Below, piece by piece: positions 53,702 through 63,200 of a stretch of DNA of 64,000 nt. Each line of letters starts with the position of its first letter. The first letter of the stretch is position 1. Below the pieces are notes generated by a model, which did no database searches, was not told where the DNA came from, and saw nothing but the letters and a program-made list of their open reading frames with translations. Source of the DNA: Verrucomicrobium spinosum DSM 4136 = JCM 18804 (GTDB lineage: Bacteria; Verrucomicrobiota; Verrucomicrobiia; Verrucomicrobiales; Verrucomicrobiaceae); contig NZ_ABIZ01000001.1 in NCBI RefSeq assembly GCF_000172155.1, forward strand, positions 3,009,105-3,073,104, read 5' to 3'. The position numbers were made by a program, and so were the translations under genes.

Positions 53702-54667
53702 TCAGCCGTTGAAAAAATAGCGGAGGATATGGTAGTATAAGGGCGCGGAAAAGCAGAGGGAATCGATCCGGTCCATCATGCCGCCGTGTCCCTCGATCAG
53801 GGTGCCCCAGTCTTTGATGCCGCGTTCGCGCTTGATGGCAGACATCACCAACCCACCAAAGAAGGCCACCAAGCAGAGCAGCAGCGACACCCCAAAGGCC
53901 TGAAGTGGAGAAAAAGGAGTGAGGCGATGCATCAGCGCCCCCAGCAGGCTGGCAGAGAGCACTCCACCAATCAGACCTTCCAGGGTCTTTTTCGGGCTCA
54001 GTGCTGACACCGGGGTCTTCCCGATAAGCTTGCCCCACACGTACTGGAGCACATCGCTGCCCTGGATCACGGCCACCAGGAAGATGATGAGTCCGGCGCT
54101 GCCCATCTTGAGAGGAGGCAGGTTGTCCAGATTCTCCAGCATCGGAATGTGGCTGATGAAGTACACACAGACCATCAGGCCCCATTGCGTACGAGCGTTG
54201 CGCTCCAGGAACTCCGTCACGTCCGGCGTGAGCACCGTGACGATGGGGATCAGGATGAACGCATAAACGGGGATCATGATGGCGAACATCCCGTACCACG
54301 GGGTGGCGACCAGCCAGTACTGGTAGGGAAGGATGACAAAGAAAGCGGCAAAGAGTCCCCAGTGGTCGCCCCTACGCGTGGGGGTGGCGGTGATGAACTC
54401 CCGCAACGCCAGAAACGAGATGAGGGCAAAAATGATGGTGGAGCCCGCTCGATTGAAGGACAGAGCGGCGAACAGAACGATCACCATGACCCACCAGCTG
54501 TTCACGCGGGATTTCAGGTTGGCCACCGTCGCTTTGCCGCCCTCGCTCTTCACCCTGCGTCCCAGGATGAAGCTGATGGCGCTGGCCAGAAAGAGCACTC
54601 CGAACACCGCAATGATGAGGTTGCGGGTGACGTCGGAGCTGTAGTTGATGGAACTGAGGAGGGGCAC
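53702..54667 (-). CDS. cdsA: Phosphatidate cytidylyltransferase
   Basis: A 321-residue integral membrane enzyme that makes CDP-diacylglycerol from phosphatidate and CTP. Seven to eight hydrophobic segments are visible. The C-terminal signature SAIKRERGIKDWGTLIEGHGGMMDRIDSLCFSAPLYYH carries the conserved GxKD...H.GG.DR.D pattern of CTP_transf_1 enzymes. Its operon neighbours PlsC and a CDP-alcohol phosphatidyltransferase act directly before and after it in the pathway, which confirms the call. Confidence 0.93.
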   Translation of the reverse strand: MPLLSSINYSSDVTRNLIIAVFGVLFLASAISFILGRRVKSEGGKATVANLKSRVNSWWVMVIVLFAALSFNRAGSTIIFALISFLALREFITATPTRRGDHWGLFAAFFVILPYQYWLVATPWYGMFAIMIPVYAFILIPIVTVLTPDVTEFLERNARTQWGLMVCVYFISHIPMLENLDNLPPLKMGSAGLIIFLVAVIQGSDVLQYVWGKLIGKTPVSALSPKKTLEGLIGGVLSASLLGALMHRLTPFSPLQAFGVSLLLCLVAFFGGLVMSAIKRERGIKDWGTLIEGHGGMMDRIDSLCFSAPLYYHILRYFFNG

Positions 54668-54717
54668 GGCAGAGGCTGGGAAGGCGCTGGATTCGAAACG
54701 GATGGAACGAGAATTCG

Positions 54718-55368
54718 TTAGGCAGGTCCTGAGGCGGGGTTGGGGCTGCCCCCGTGGGCATGGGGCATCAAGTTGAGCACCGCGTCACGAGTGCGACGGA
54801 GGAACTCGGGTTTCCTCTCCCCTTCTTCCAAACGGAGGGGGGCTCCAAATACCACCGTGCTGATGAGCGGAATGGGGAGGAGGTGGCCCTTGGGAAGGAT
54901 ACGGTTGAGATTCTGCAGGTACACCGGGATCAGTTCCGCTTCCGGCACCTTGTTCGCCAAGTGATAAAGACCGGGCTTGAACTCAGTGATATTCCCGTCC
55001 AGGCAGCGGGTGCCTTCTGGAAAAATGATGAGGGACTGACCGGCTCGCAGGGCGTCTGCCATTTGGGAGATCGGATTTTCCGTGCGGGAAATGGCCTCCC
55101 GGGCGATGAGAAGGGAGTTGAAGATGCCGCAGGCAACCGCCCGGGTGAGACGGGTCCGCCCCCAGTAGTCACGGGCCGCCACCGGGCGGGTGCGCTCCCG
55201 GGCGGCGGATGGCAGGGCCGCCCAGAGGGTGGCAAAATCCAGGTGACTCCCATGATTGGCGAAGTAGATGCGCAGTTTTTCGCACTTGGGGTCGCAGCCT
55301 GCCCACACGGCGTTGGCACCGGTGATCAGCTTGGTCAGGAAGATTGAGGCTGGTCTCAACATGGGCAT
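54718..55368 (-). CDS. plsC: 1-acyl-sn-glycerol-3-phosphate acyltransferase-like
   Basis: About 216 residues from the ATG at 55368, whose first base is shared with the TGA of the upstream gene (TGATG coupling). A longer start at 55416 would overlap more. The acyltransferase motifs are NHGSHLDFATLWAAL (NHxxxxD) and LIIFPEGTRCLDG (FPEGTR). The enzyme acylates lysophosphatidate to phosphatidate, the substrate of the CdsA encoded 50 bp downstream. Confidence 0.9.
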   Translation of the reverse strand: MPMLRPASIFLTKLITGANAVWAGCDPKCEKLRIYFANHGSHLDFATLWAALPSAARERTRPVAARDYWGRTRLTRAVACGIFNSLLIAREAISRTENPISQMADALRAGQSLIIFPEGTRCLDGNITEFKPGLYHLANKVPEAELIPVYLQNLNRILPKGHLLPIPLISTVVFGAPLRLEEGERKPEFLRRTRDAVLNLMPHAHGGSPNPASGPA

Positions 55369-56069
55369 CACGGGTTCGTTGGAGTATTCTTGTAAAGATC
55401 CCGCGAAATAATACACAGCCTCCGCCAGCAGGTGAAAACACAGCCCACTACGATGACGGCCAGGGCTGCGGTCATCACCATGTCGGCCTTGCCGTCAGGT
55501 CGGATCCATAGCTCTGCGATGCTGCCCAGGCAGGCAATGGTGATCACGGCCATGCGGTGCTGCTTGGCCATGGGGCCGGCAAAGGATTGGTTCCCCGTGA
55601 GCGTCCCGCCCAGCACCCGGATGTAGGCCGTCATCACAGCCAGCACGGCGGCCACCCAGCCCAGAGGCATGCCCCAGAGCTTGATGATCCAGTCGCTGCT
55701 GTAGCCTGCGGCCATGAGGATCAGGGGATCAGCAATGCGGTCGGGCACCTCATTGTAGAGACCTCCCACCACGCTTTTTTTGCCCCCTTCGATCGCGACC
55801 ATGCCGTCCAGCAGGTTGCAGAGCAGACGCATCTGGATCCCCACGGCGGCTCCGATCCAGAGCAACGTGGCGGCAGTGGGGCAGCAGGCCTCGCTGGCAG
55901 TCATCAGGCAAGCTACGCTGACGAGGGCAAAGACCACGCTGAGTACGGAGATGGCGTTGGGCGTGAGGCCCCACGCGTCCACTTTGACGGCCAGACGTTG
56001 CGCCCATGGTTTCTCACGGGACTTCAAATAGCGCCGTGCTCCCACGCCTCCAGGGGTCTCTTCTTGCAT
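55368..56069 (-). CDS. CDP-alcohol phosphatidyltransferase family protein
   Basis: About 233 residues from ATG 56069 (MQEETPGGVGARRYLKSREKPWAQ). The open frame extends further upstream, but that part is antisense to polA. The family motif is present in LLCNLLDGMVAIEGGKKSVVGGLYNEVPDRIADPLIL, which fits D-G-x2-A-R-x8-G-x3-D-x3-D with substitutions. The Ala-Arg pair is replaced, which is worth noting. Five to six hydrophobic segments are visible. These enzymes condense CDP-diacylglycerol with an alcohol; the alcohol is uncertain. It is the first gene of the phospholipid operon, divergent from polA. Confidence 0.82.
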   Translation of the reverse strand: MQEETPGGVGARRYLKSREKPWAQRLAVKVDAWGLTPNAISVLSVVFALVSVACLMTASEACCPTAATLLWIGAAVGIQMRLLCNLLDGMVAIEGGKKSVVGGLYNEVPDRIADPLILMAAGYSSDWIIKLWGMPLGWVAAVLAVMTAYIRVLGGTLTGNQSFAGPMAKQHRMAVITIACLGSIAELWIRPDGKADMVMTAALAVIVVGCVFTCWRRLCIISRDLYKNTPTNP

Positions 56070-56186
56070 GGCGCACTGTTGGCAGATTCGCCCTCCATGC
56101 AATGCGATTTGTTGAAGGTGGCAACTGGCAGCCAAAGGGCATGACTTCCTGCTTCTCAGATCGCCCTTCCTGCCTATGCTGCCGGG
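56070..56186. promoter_or_regulatory. Divergent promoter region
   Basis: 117 bp separate the starts of the phospholipid operon (minus strand) and polA (plus strand). Both promoters must lie here, but no clear boxes were recognised. Confidence 0.4.
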
Positions 56187-59102
56187 ATGCCCCAGTCTCA
56201 GCCTCAGCGCCTTTTCCTCCTGGACAGCATGGCCCTGCTGTACCGCGCCCATTTTGCCTTGATTCGGAAGCCGATTTTCACCAGTGATGGCGTGAACACC
56301 TCTGCCCTGTTCGGCTATGCCAATGCGTTGTTGGACATTCTGCAGAACCAGAAGCCGACCCATTTGGGGGCCGCCTTCGACACCAGTGCGCCCACGCCGC
56401 GCCACACCATGTTTCCCGCCTACAAGGCGCAACGGGAGGAGATGCCAGAGGATCTGAGCGTGGCCATTCCCGCTGCCAAACGCCTGCTCAAGGCCATGCG
56501 GATTCCCGTGCTGGAAGTGGATGGCTGGGAGGCCGACGACATCATCGGCACTCTGGCGCACCATGCCGAGGCCCGGGGCGGTTTTGAAACTTACATGGTC
56601 ACCCCTGACAAGGATTTTGGGCAGCTCGTGACGGAGAACACGCTGATCTACAAGCCAGGCCGCCAGGGGGCTGACACGGAGATCTTGGGGGTCAAAGAAG
56701 TCTGTGAACGCTGGGGCGTCAGCAATCCTGGGCAAGTGATTGACCTCCTGGGCCTCATGGGAGATGCCAGTGACAACATTCCAGGCATTGCCGGAGTGGG
56801 TGAGAAGACGGCGGCCAAACTCATCCAGCAATTCGGCAGTGTGGAGGCCATGCTGGATCGGGTCGATGAGATTGAAGGCAAGCTCAAGGACAAGGTCAAA
56901 GCGGGCGCGGAGATGGCCAGAATCTCCAAGCAACTGGCGACGATCATGGTGGATGCGCCGCTGACGGTTCAACTGGATGATCTGGCGTTGCTGGGATTCG
57001 ATGAAGAGGCGCTTAAGTCCATCCTGGTCGAGTTTGAGTTTAATGCACTTGGCCGTCGCCTTTTTGGAGACGATTTCAAGGCGGGGAGAGGGCGTCAGCT
57101 AGGGGGCGGGGTTGCGCCTGTCTCTGCGCCGGCCCCTCCGGCGAAGAAGTCCAAAGGCGGAGACCTCCAGGGGGATCTGTTTGGAGCGGGGGCGGAGACG
57201 ATCCCGGTGGCGGCGGCAGGAGATGAAGGATCAGCGGAAGCGATGGCGGATGCCGCTGCCGCGCCTCACCTGCCTGGGTTGAAGACCATCCGGGACATCC
57301 CGCATCGCTATGAACTGGTAAAGACGGCAGATGAACGCAGGGCATGGCTGGAGAAGCTCGCCGGGGTGGACGCCTTCTGTTTTGACACGGAGACGGACGG
57401 ACTGGATCCGCTCTCCGCCCGCATGCTGGGCATAGCCTTCAGCATCGCTCCTCATGAAGGTTGCTATTTCCATATTCCCGAGGAGCGGGATGAGCACCTG
57501 GCCGTGCTGAAAGAAGTGAAGACCTTCCTGTCCACCTCGAAGGCGGAGAAGATCGGTCACAACTTGAAGTTCGATCTGCGGGTGTTCCTGGCCCACGGCA
57601 TCGAGGTGGCCGGACCCTTCTTCGACACCATGCTGGTGCATGCGCTGGTCGAGCCGGATCAGCGTCATGGCATGGACTACCTGAGTGAGCGCTATCTGGG
57701 CTACAGTCCGGTGTCGATCACGACGCTTATCGGTGAGAAGAAAGGAGCGACGCCGCAGAAGAGCATGGCGGAGGTGCCCCTGGAGCCTCTTGCCGAATAT
57801 GCCGCGGAAGACGCGGATGTGACGTTGCAGCTATCCCAGAAACTGCGTCCTGAGCTGGAGCGTCTGGGGTTGATGAAGGTGTTCTATGAGATCGAGGCAC
57901 CGCTGCTGCCCGTGCTTGCCCATATGGAACATGAGGGGGTGAAGGTGGATGTGCCCACGCTGGAGGAGTTTGGTCAGGAACTGCTCAGTCAGGCCAATGT
58001 GCTGAGAGAGCGAATCCAGGGCTATGTGGATTGGCCATTTAACCTGAACTCACCCAAGCAGCTTGGGGAGGTGCTCTTCGATCATCTCAAGCTGATGGAG
58101 AAGCCCAAGAAGACGGCCACGGGGCAGTACCAGACCAACGAGCAGACCCTGCTCACCCTGCAAGGGAGGCATCCCATCATCGACGACATCCTGGCTTATC
58201 GGGAATGCACGAAGCTCAAGAGCACCTATGTGGATGCATTGCCTGCCGCAGTGAATCCGCTGACGCATCGGGTGCACACGACGTTCCATCAGCTCATGGC
58301 CGCGACGGGGCGCATGGCCTCGACGGATCCCAATCTTCAAAATATCCCGATTCGGACGGACCAAGGACGGGAGATCCGTAAAGCATTTGTTCCCGAGAAG
58401 GAAGGCTGGGTGCTAATGAGTGCCGACTACTCCCAGATCGAGCTGCGCGTGATGGCGGAGTTGAGTGCTGATCCGGCAATGATGGAGGCCTTCCAGGAAG
58501 GGCATGACATTCACCAGGCCACCGCCGCCAAGGTCTATGGCGTGGCGCTGGATGAGGTGCTGCCAGAGATGCGCCGCACGGCCAAGATGGTGAACTTCGG
58601 CATTATCTATGGCATCAGCGCCTTCGGCCTGAGCCAGCGGCTCGGAAATACCTCGCGTACCGAAGCCGCTCAGATCATTGAAAACTACTTCAAGCAGTAT
58701 CCTGGTGTGAAACGGTACATGGAAGACATTGTCACCCAGGCCCGTACCCAAGGCTATGTGGAGACGCTTACAGGGCGACGCCGCTACCTTCGTGACATCA
58801 ACTCCTCGAACATGACCGTCCGCAGCGCCACTGAGCGAGTGGCCATGAATGCCCCCATTCAGGGAACGGCGGCAGACATGATCAAGCTGGCGATGGTGAA
58901 TGTCGCCAGATCATTGCGTGAAGGTGGGTTCAAGACCCGGATGCTTCTCCAGGTGCACGATGAACTCCTCTTTGAGGTGCCGTTAGAAGAGGTGGACAAG
59001 GTGAAGCCGGTGATTGAGCAGGGGATGAGGGAGGCGCTGCCGCTCAAGGTGCCGGTTCTGGTGGAGGCTGGGACTGGCAAGACCTGGCTGGAGGCGCATT
59101 GA
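56187..59102 (+). CDS. polA: DNA polymerase I
   Basis: A 971-residue polymerase with three domains. The 5'-3' exonuclease (about 1-300) has LFLLDSMALLYRAHFA and GWEADDIIGTLA with the helix-hairpin-helix region IPGIAGVGEKTAAKLI. The 3'-5' exonuclease (about 375-560) has DTETDGLD (metal Asp/Glu present), so proofreading may be active. The polymerase domain (about 580-971) has ADYSQIELRVMAELS (motif A), RRTAKMVNFGIIYGISAFGL (O-helix) and LLQVHDELLFEVP (motif C). A low-complexity, Pro/Ala-rich linker at about 300-355 joins the exonuclease domains and makes it longer than the E. coli enzyme (928). Confidence 0.97.
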   Translation: MPQSQPQRLFLLDSMALLYRAHFALIRKPIFTSDGVNTSALFGYANALLDILQNQKPTHLGAAFDTSAPTPRHTMFPAYKAQREEMPEDLSVAIPAAKRLLKAMRIPVLEVDGWEADDIIGTLAHHAEARGGFETYMVTPDKDFGQLVTENTLIYKPGRQGADTEILGVKEVCERWGVSNPGQVIDLLGLMGDASDNIPGIAGVGEKTAAKLIQQFGSVEAMLDRVDEIEGKLKDKVKAGAEMARISKQLATIMVDAPLTVQLDDLALLGFDEEALKSILVEFEFNALGRRLFGDDFKAGRGRQLGGGVAPVSAPAPPAKKSKGGDLQGDLFGAGAETIPVAAAGDEGSAEAMADAAAAPHLPGLKTIRDIPHRYELVKTADERRAWLEKLAGVDAFCFDTETDGLDPLSARMLGIAFSIAPHEGCYFHIPEERDEHLAVLKEVKTFLSTSKAEKIGHNLKFDLRVFLAHGIEVAGPFFDTMLVHALVEPDQRHGMDYLSERYLGYSPVSITTLIGEKKGATPQKSMAEVPLEPLAEYAAEDADVTLQLSQKLRPELERLGLMKVFYEIEAPLLPVLAHMEHEGVKVDVPTLEEFGQELLSQANVLRERIQGYVDWPFNLNSPKQLGEVLFDHLKLMEKPKKTATGQYQTNEQTLLTLQGRHPIIDDILAYRECTKLKSTYVDALPAAVNPLTHRVHTTFHQLMAATGRMASTDPNLQNIPIRTDQGREIRKAFVPEKEGWVLMSADYSQIELRVMAELSADPAMMEAFQEGHDIHQATAAKVYGVALDEVLPEMRRTAKMVNFGIIYGISAFGLSQRLGNTSRTEAAQIIENYFKQYPGVKRYMEDIVTQARTQGYVETLTGRRRYLRDINSSNMTVRSATERVAMNAPIQGTAADMIKLAMVNVARSLREGGFKTRMLLQVHDELLFEVPLEEVDKVKPVIEQGMREALPLKVPVLVEAGTGKTWLEAH

Positions 59103-59123
59103 GGGGGTTAAGTTGAGAGTTAT

Positions 59124-59151
59124 GGGGCTGAGGCTTGAAGTTTTCAGCCCC
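59124..59151 (+). terminator. Hairpin terminator after polA
   Basis: GGGGCTGA at 59124-59131 pairs with TCAGCCCC at 59144-59151 and is followed by a short T-containing tract (TCTTTC), 22 bp after the polA stop. Confidence 0.6.
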
Positions 59152-59155
59152 TCTT

Positions 59156-59833
59156 TCACAACGCCTTCGACTGCAGTTTTCGTGAGGTGAAGAAGGCGTA
59201 CCCGAGGGCGAGCGCTGACCATCCCAGAAGCAGTGTAAGCAAGGTCCAGATATAGGGCACGGCGCTCAGTCCGGAGAGTTTGAGTGCAATGAGGAGCACG
59301 CTGATGCCCATGAGGATACGGCCGGCGAAGCGATGGGTTCGGTTCCAGACCTCGGGAGACTCCAAGGTCCAGGGACAACGGATGCCGATGGTGTAGTTGG
59401 GGCGCAGCTTGCCGAAGTAGTTTCCCAGAAACAAGAAGAGCAGGGGAATGCCGTAGAAGATGGTGCTCTTGATGACGCCCAGGTTGCCCCATGAGGCGTA
59501 AACGATGCCCACGGTGCATGAGCCGAGAAGGACGCACACAGCCAGCATCGATTTACGCAGGACGTTGCGCACCTGGTCGCGGGTATCCGGTTCATATTTT
59601 GCCATCTTGGGGTCGAAATTGAACCAGATGAGGGTGGCGACAGTGACCAGAATGGAGGTCATCGGCAGCAGGAGCACGCCTGGCAGGCGGTTCATGAAAC
59701 CATCTGGCCGGAAGTGGATGTTGAAGTGAACGGGAACCCGGTCAGGGATCTGTGGCCAGACGACGGCGAGATACACCAGAGGAGCGGCGAGCACCACGAT
59801 CTCGGGCCAATGTTGGATCAGTTGCTTTTTCAT
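59156..59833 (-). CDS. SdpI family membrane protein
   Basis: A 225-residue protein with about six membrane segments. It begins with a DUF1648-type module (LAAPLVYLAVVWPQIPDRVPVHFNIHFRPDGFMNR) and continues with the SdpI module (GNYFGKLRPNYTIGIRCPWTLESPEVWNRTHRFAGRILM). In Bacillus, SdpI gives immunity to the SdpC toxin and also signals to SdpR. Here there is no sdpC, so the protein may serve a different stress function. It is encoded directly after, and overlaps, an SdpR-like repressor. Confidence 0.9.
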   Translation of the reverse strand: MKKQLIQHWPEIVVLAAPLVYLAVVWPQIPDRVPVHFNIHFRPDGFMNRLPGVLLLPMTSILVTVATLIWFNFDPKMAKYEPDTRDQVRNVLRKSMLAVCVLLGSCTVGIVYASWGNLGVIKSTIFYGIPLLFLFLGNYFGKLRPNYTIGIRCPWTLESPEVWNRTHRFAGRILMGISVLLIALKLSGLSAVPYIWTLLTLLLGWSALALGYAFFTSRKLQSKAL

Positions 59834-60113
59834 GAGACTTGGGTGACTCGGCAGGTTTGGCTGCCGTGAGGCTGAGCAGCCAGCGGACGGCGTCTTCCAC
59901 CACGCTGGTGGCGAGGGAATAGATGACGAACTGCCCCTGTTTTTCGGAGGTCACGAGGCCCGCCCGTTTCAGTAGATCCAAATGATGGGAGACGGTGGGA
60001 CGCCCCAGCTTGAAATGCTCTGCGATGGCCCCGGCAGACAGGTCTCCACCCCGCAGCAGATCCAAAATGGCCCGCCGGGTGTCATCATTCAGCGCCTGAA
60101 AAAGAGTCGTCAC
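59742..60113 (-). CDS. SdpR-like ArsR-family repressor
   Basis: About 123 residues from a GTG at 60113 (VTTLFQALNDDTRRAILDLL). A TTG at 60137 is possible but falls within the predicted operator. The winged helix is LSAGAIAEHFKLGRPTVSHHLDLLKRAGLVTSEKQGQFVIYSL. Typical SdpR repressors stop near VRWLL (about 90 residues). This one continues about 35 residues and overlaps the SdpI gene by 92 bp. A stop in a different frame would give an ATGA junction exactly at the SdpI start, so a past frameshift is possible. It probably represses its own operon. Confidence 0.85.
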   Translation of the reverse strand: MTTLFQALNDDTRRAILDLLRGGDLSAGAIAEHFKLGRPTVSHHLDLLKRAGLVTSEKQGQFVIYSLATSVVEDAVRWLLSLTAAKPAESPKSHEKATDPTLARDRGARRSSGVSRRRLATDP

Positions 60114-60127
60114 AGGATTGATTCGAT

Positions 60128-60147
60128 ATTTCGACAATCGTAGAAAT
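60128..60147 (-). promoter_or_regulatory. Candidate SdpR operator
   Basis: Inverted repeat ATTTCgAC-AATC-GTaGAAAT (7 of 8 positions paired), 15 bp upstream of the repressor's GTG start. On the minus strand a TTGACA (-35-like, 60156-60161) lies just upstream, so a repressor bound here would cover the -10 region. Confidence 0.55.
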
Positions 60148-60264
60148 GATTGACGTTGTCAAGGCGGCCAAAAATATTTTGTCCAATGGGCAAAATATTC
60201 TGCCTTTTGTTCAACAGCCTCATCACCTCGCACGTTAAGGTCCAAGGTTTAAGTTCGTACATAC

Positions 60265-63200
60265 ATGGTAACAACCCCTTTTGGCTCCCATGCCCGGTGC
60301 AACCGAGCCCTCGGTTCGCTGGCAAATCTACTACAGGGCCCGGGCAGATATGCCGGTTGGTGGGAGGGGTTTTGTGCGGCAATCATCCTGTTGGCCACGA
60401 GCGCGGAACTTCCTGCGGCGAACATCTACTGGGGTGGCACGAGTGACGGAAACTTCCAGACGTTGGGAAACTGGTACACGAATGTGACGCAGACCACGGC
60501 AGCGTCGGCCCTCCCCGGGGCATCGGACATCGCCACCTTCAATGCCCAAGGGACGGTGACGAACGCCATCAGCACGCTCGGGCAGTCGCTGGCCCTCCAG
60601 GGGATGCTCTTTAATAGCAACGCGTCGGGCAACATCACCCTCGGTACGTTGAACGACTTCGTGGTGACGTTGGGCACGGCAGGGATCTCCGTGCAAGCTG
60701 GCAGCGGGAGCCACACCCTCAATTCGGGAGTGACGGTGGGGAGCACCCAGTCATGGACGAACAATGCGGGGAGCAACAAGGTGCTGACGGTGGCGGGCAA
60801 CGTGACGTTGAGCGCCAACCTGACCCTGGCGGGGGATACAGGGATCAATGTGACGGGTCCGATCACGGCCACGACCAACCGGACTCTCACGATCTCCAAT
60901 ACCAGCGGTGCAGTCAATTTGGGGGCGGTGAGCACGACGAACACCCAGACCTTCACTGTGCAATCGGGAGCGGCGGCGACGGTGAATGGTGTGGTGTCGG
61001 GTGCGAACTATCACAAGGATGGAGTGGGAACCCTGACCTTCGCAGCAGCGAATACCTTTACCGGGAACCTGCGCATCCTCGATGGCAAGGTGGTGGTCCA
61101 AGCCTCAAACACCACCAATCATCAGTTGATCTTTGGCAACGCCTCAGGTGGGGCGGGCTCAAATGGATTTGGCACCTTCGAACTCGACAACACGGTGGCG
61201 GATGTGAACTACCGCATTTCCACGCTCTATGTGCATCCCACCAGCGACGGAGCGGTGATTCAATCCTCGGGTGGGGCCTTTGCTGCCAACCTCTTCCTCA
61301 ACGCAAATCGCGACTTCATCGTCAATGAAACTGCGTCGGACATCGATCTGCTGGTGAACGTGGGGATTGCCAACGGTGATGGCACGGCACGCAGCCTCAA
61401 CAAGCGGTCGATCGGTACCATGGTGATGCAAGGGGTGAACAGCTACACCGGCACCACCTCGATCGCTCGTGGCAAACTGGTGCTGGACTACAGCGTGAAC
61501 AACAGCAACAGCCGGCTGGCAGATGCTGCGGTCGTATCCATGAGCGGCGGGAATCTGGAACTGCTCGCGAATGGATCTGCCTCGTCGGCGGAGACCGTCG
61601 GTTCCCTGACGCTCGGTTCAGGAACCAACGGAATCAAGCTGGTGGAAAATGGCGCAAATGGCGTCACGCTGACCGTTGCGGCGGGCATCAGCCGGGCGGC
61701 ACCCAGCTCGTCCAGCGGCTCTGGAGTGGTGAACTTTGAGCTGGGCAGCGCAAGTCTGAACAAAGTGGTGTCCGTGGGGGGCCTGGGGAATGACGCCCGC
61801 GGCATTCTCGGTGCGTGGGCAACCGTGGGAGGAGATCGTTGGGCGACGAAGAACGGCAGCAATGAGATCGTGGCCCACGCGGCCACGGTACAGAGCAATC
61901 AGTCGGCCTGGGCGGCCCTGGATCATGTGGTGGTGGACTCGGTGCTGATGGGCACATTGCGGACAGCGGAGGTGGCCTCATTGGTCTTCGACGCTCCGGT
62001 CGCCAACAATCTGGTCATCAACAATGCGGCGGCAGCGCTCATGTTGGGATCTGCCGGGGTGCTCGTGAGCGACGATGTGGGGGCGAATGCCACGACGATC
62101 TCAGGAGGCCAGCTGCTGGTACGCAATGCTACTCAAGGGGCCAACGCTGAGCTGGTGCTCACCAACTATTCTACGGGCACCCTTTCGGTGATCTCGCATA
62201 TCGGTGCCAGCAACACCACGCAGTCGGCCACGCTCAACATGACGCTGGCCGGGACGGGCCTGATTGAGATTGCCGGGAACAACTACTACAACGGCGTCAC
62301 CAACATCCAGGGCAACGTGCGGGTGAGTGGGGGCAATGCTCTCAACGACTATGCAGCCCTGGTGATGGCGGCCGGCGGACAAATGACGACCCTGGGGGCC
62401 ACTTTGAACCTAAATGGTTCCACTGAAATCGTGGGGTCTCTCCAGGGTGGAGCAGCTACGGATGACACCTATGCCGAGCTGGGGCGAGGTGAACTGTCCC
62501 TGGGCACGGGGGGCACCCTGATTGTGAACCAGTCTTCGAGCAACTCCTTTCACTCCCGCATCAGCGGCAGTGGCACATTGGTCAAACGGGGCAGCGGAAC
62601 TTTGACGCTCTCCACCAATGGCAACCACACCATGACGGGAGAGCTGCGGGTATTGGGAGGATTGCTGGACCTCACCGGAGGCGTTGAAGGATTCATCAAC
62701 ATCAACACCATCCGGCTCCGGGGTGGGCAGCTTCGTGTGGAGCAGAATCAAACCGGACAAGTCAACAAGCTGAACAACAGTGCGACGCTCGTTCTGGAAG
62801 GCACGTCCGGCGACGGCTACCGCATCACAGGCAACCAGAATGCCACGCGGACGGAGACGGTGAACATCCTGGAACTCCAGGGTGGGGCGAACACCTTTAC
62901 TTTAAACCATTCTCTGACGGCGAGCCCAACGAACAACGCAGTGCTGACGACCTTCGCGTTTGGCAGTACGGCGACGAGCAACTTTGTGCGGAACAACGGG
63001 GCCACGCTCCTGGTACGAGGTGCCAACTTGGGCGGGACCGCCAGTGCCACCACAACCGCCACACGCGTGACCTTCGGCAGCTACACCAAGCTGGACAGCT
63101 TCTTGATCGGGGATGTGAGCAACAGTGGTACGAAACGCAAGATTCTGCCGTTCATCATCTCGGACAGCTCGGCCACTGGCGCTGGAAACACCTTCGTCAC

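Noticed and set aside
55368-56972. A 534-codon minus-strand reading frame covering the start of polA
   Set aside because: Only its last 233 codons resemble a protein (CDP-alcohol phosphatidyltransferase). The upstream part is antisense to the conserved PolA exonuclease domain.
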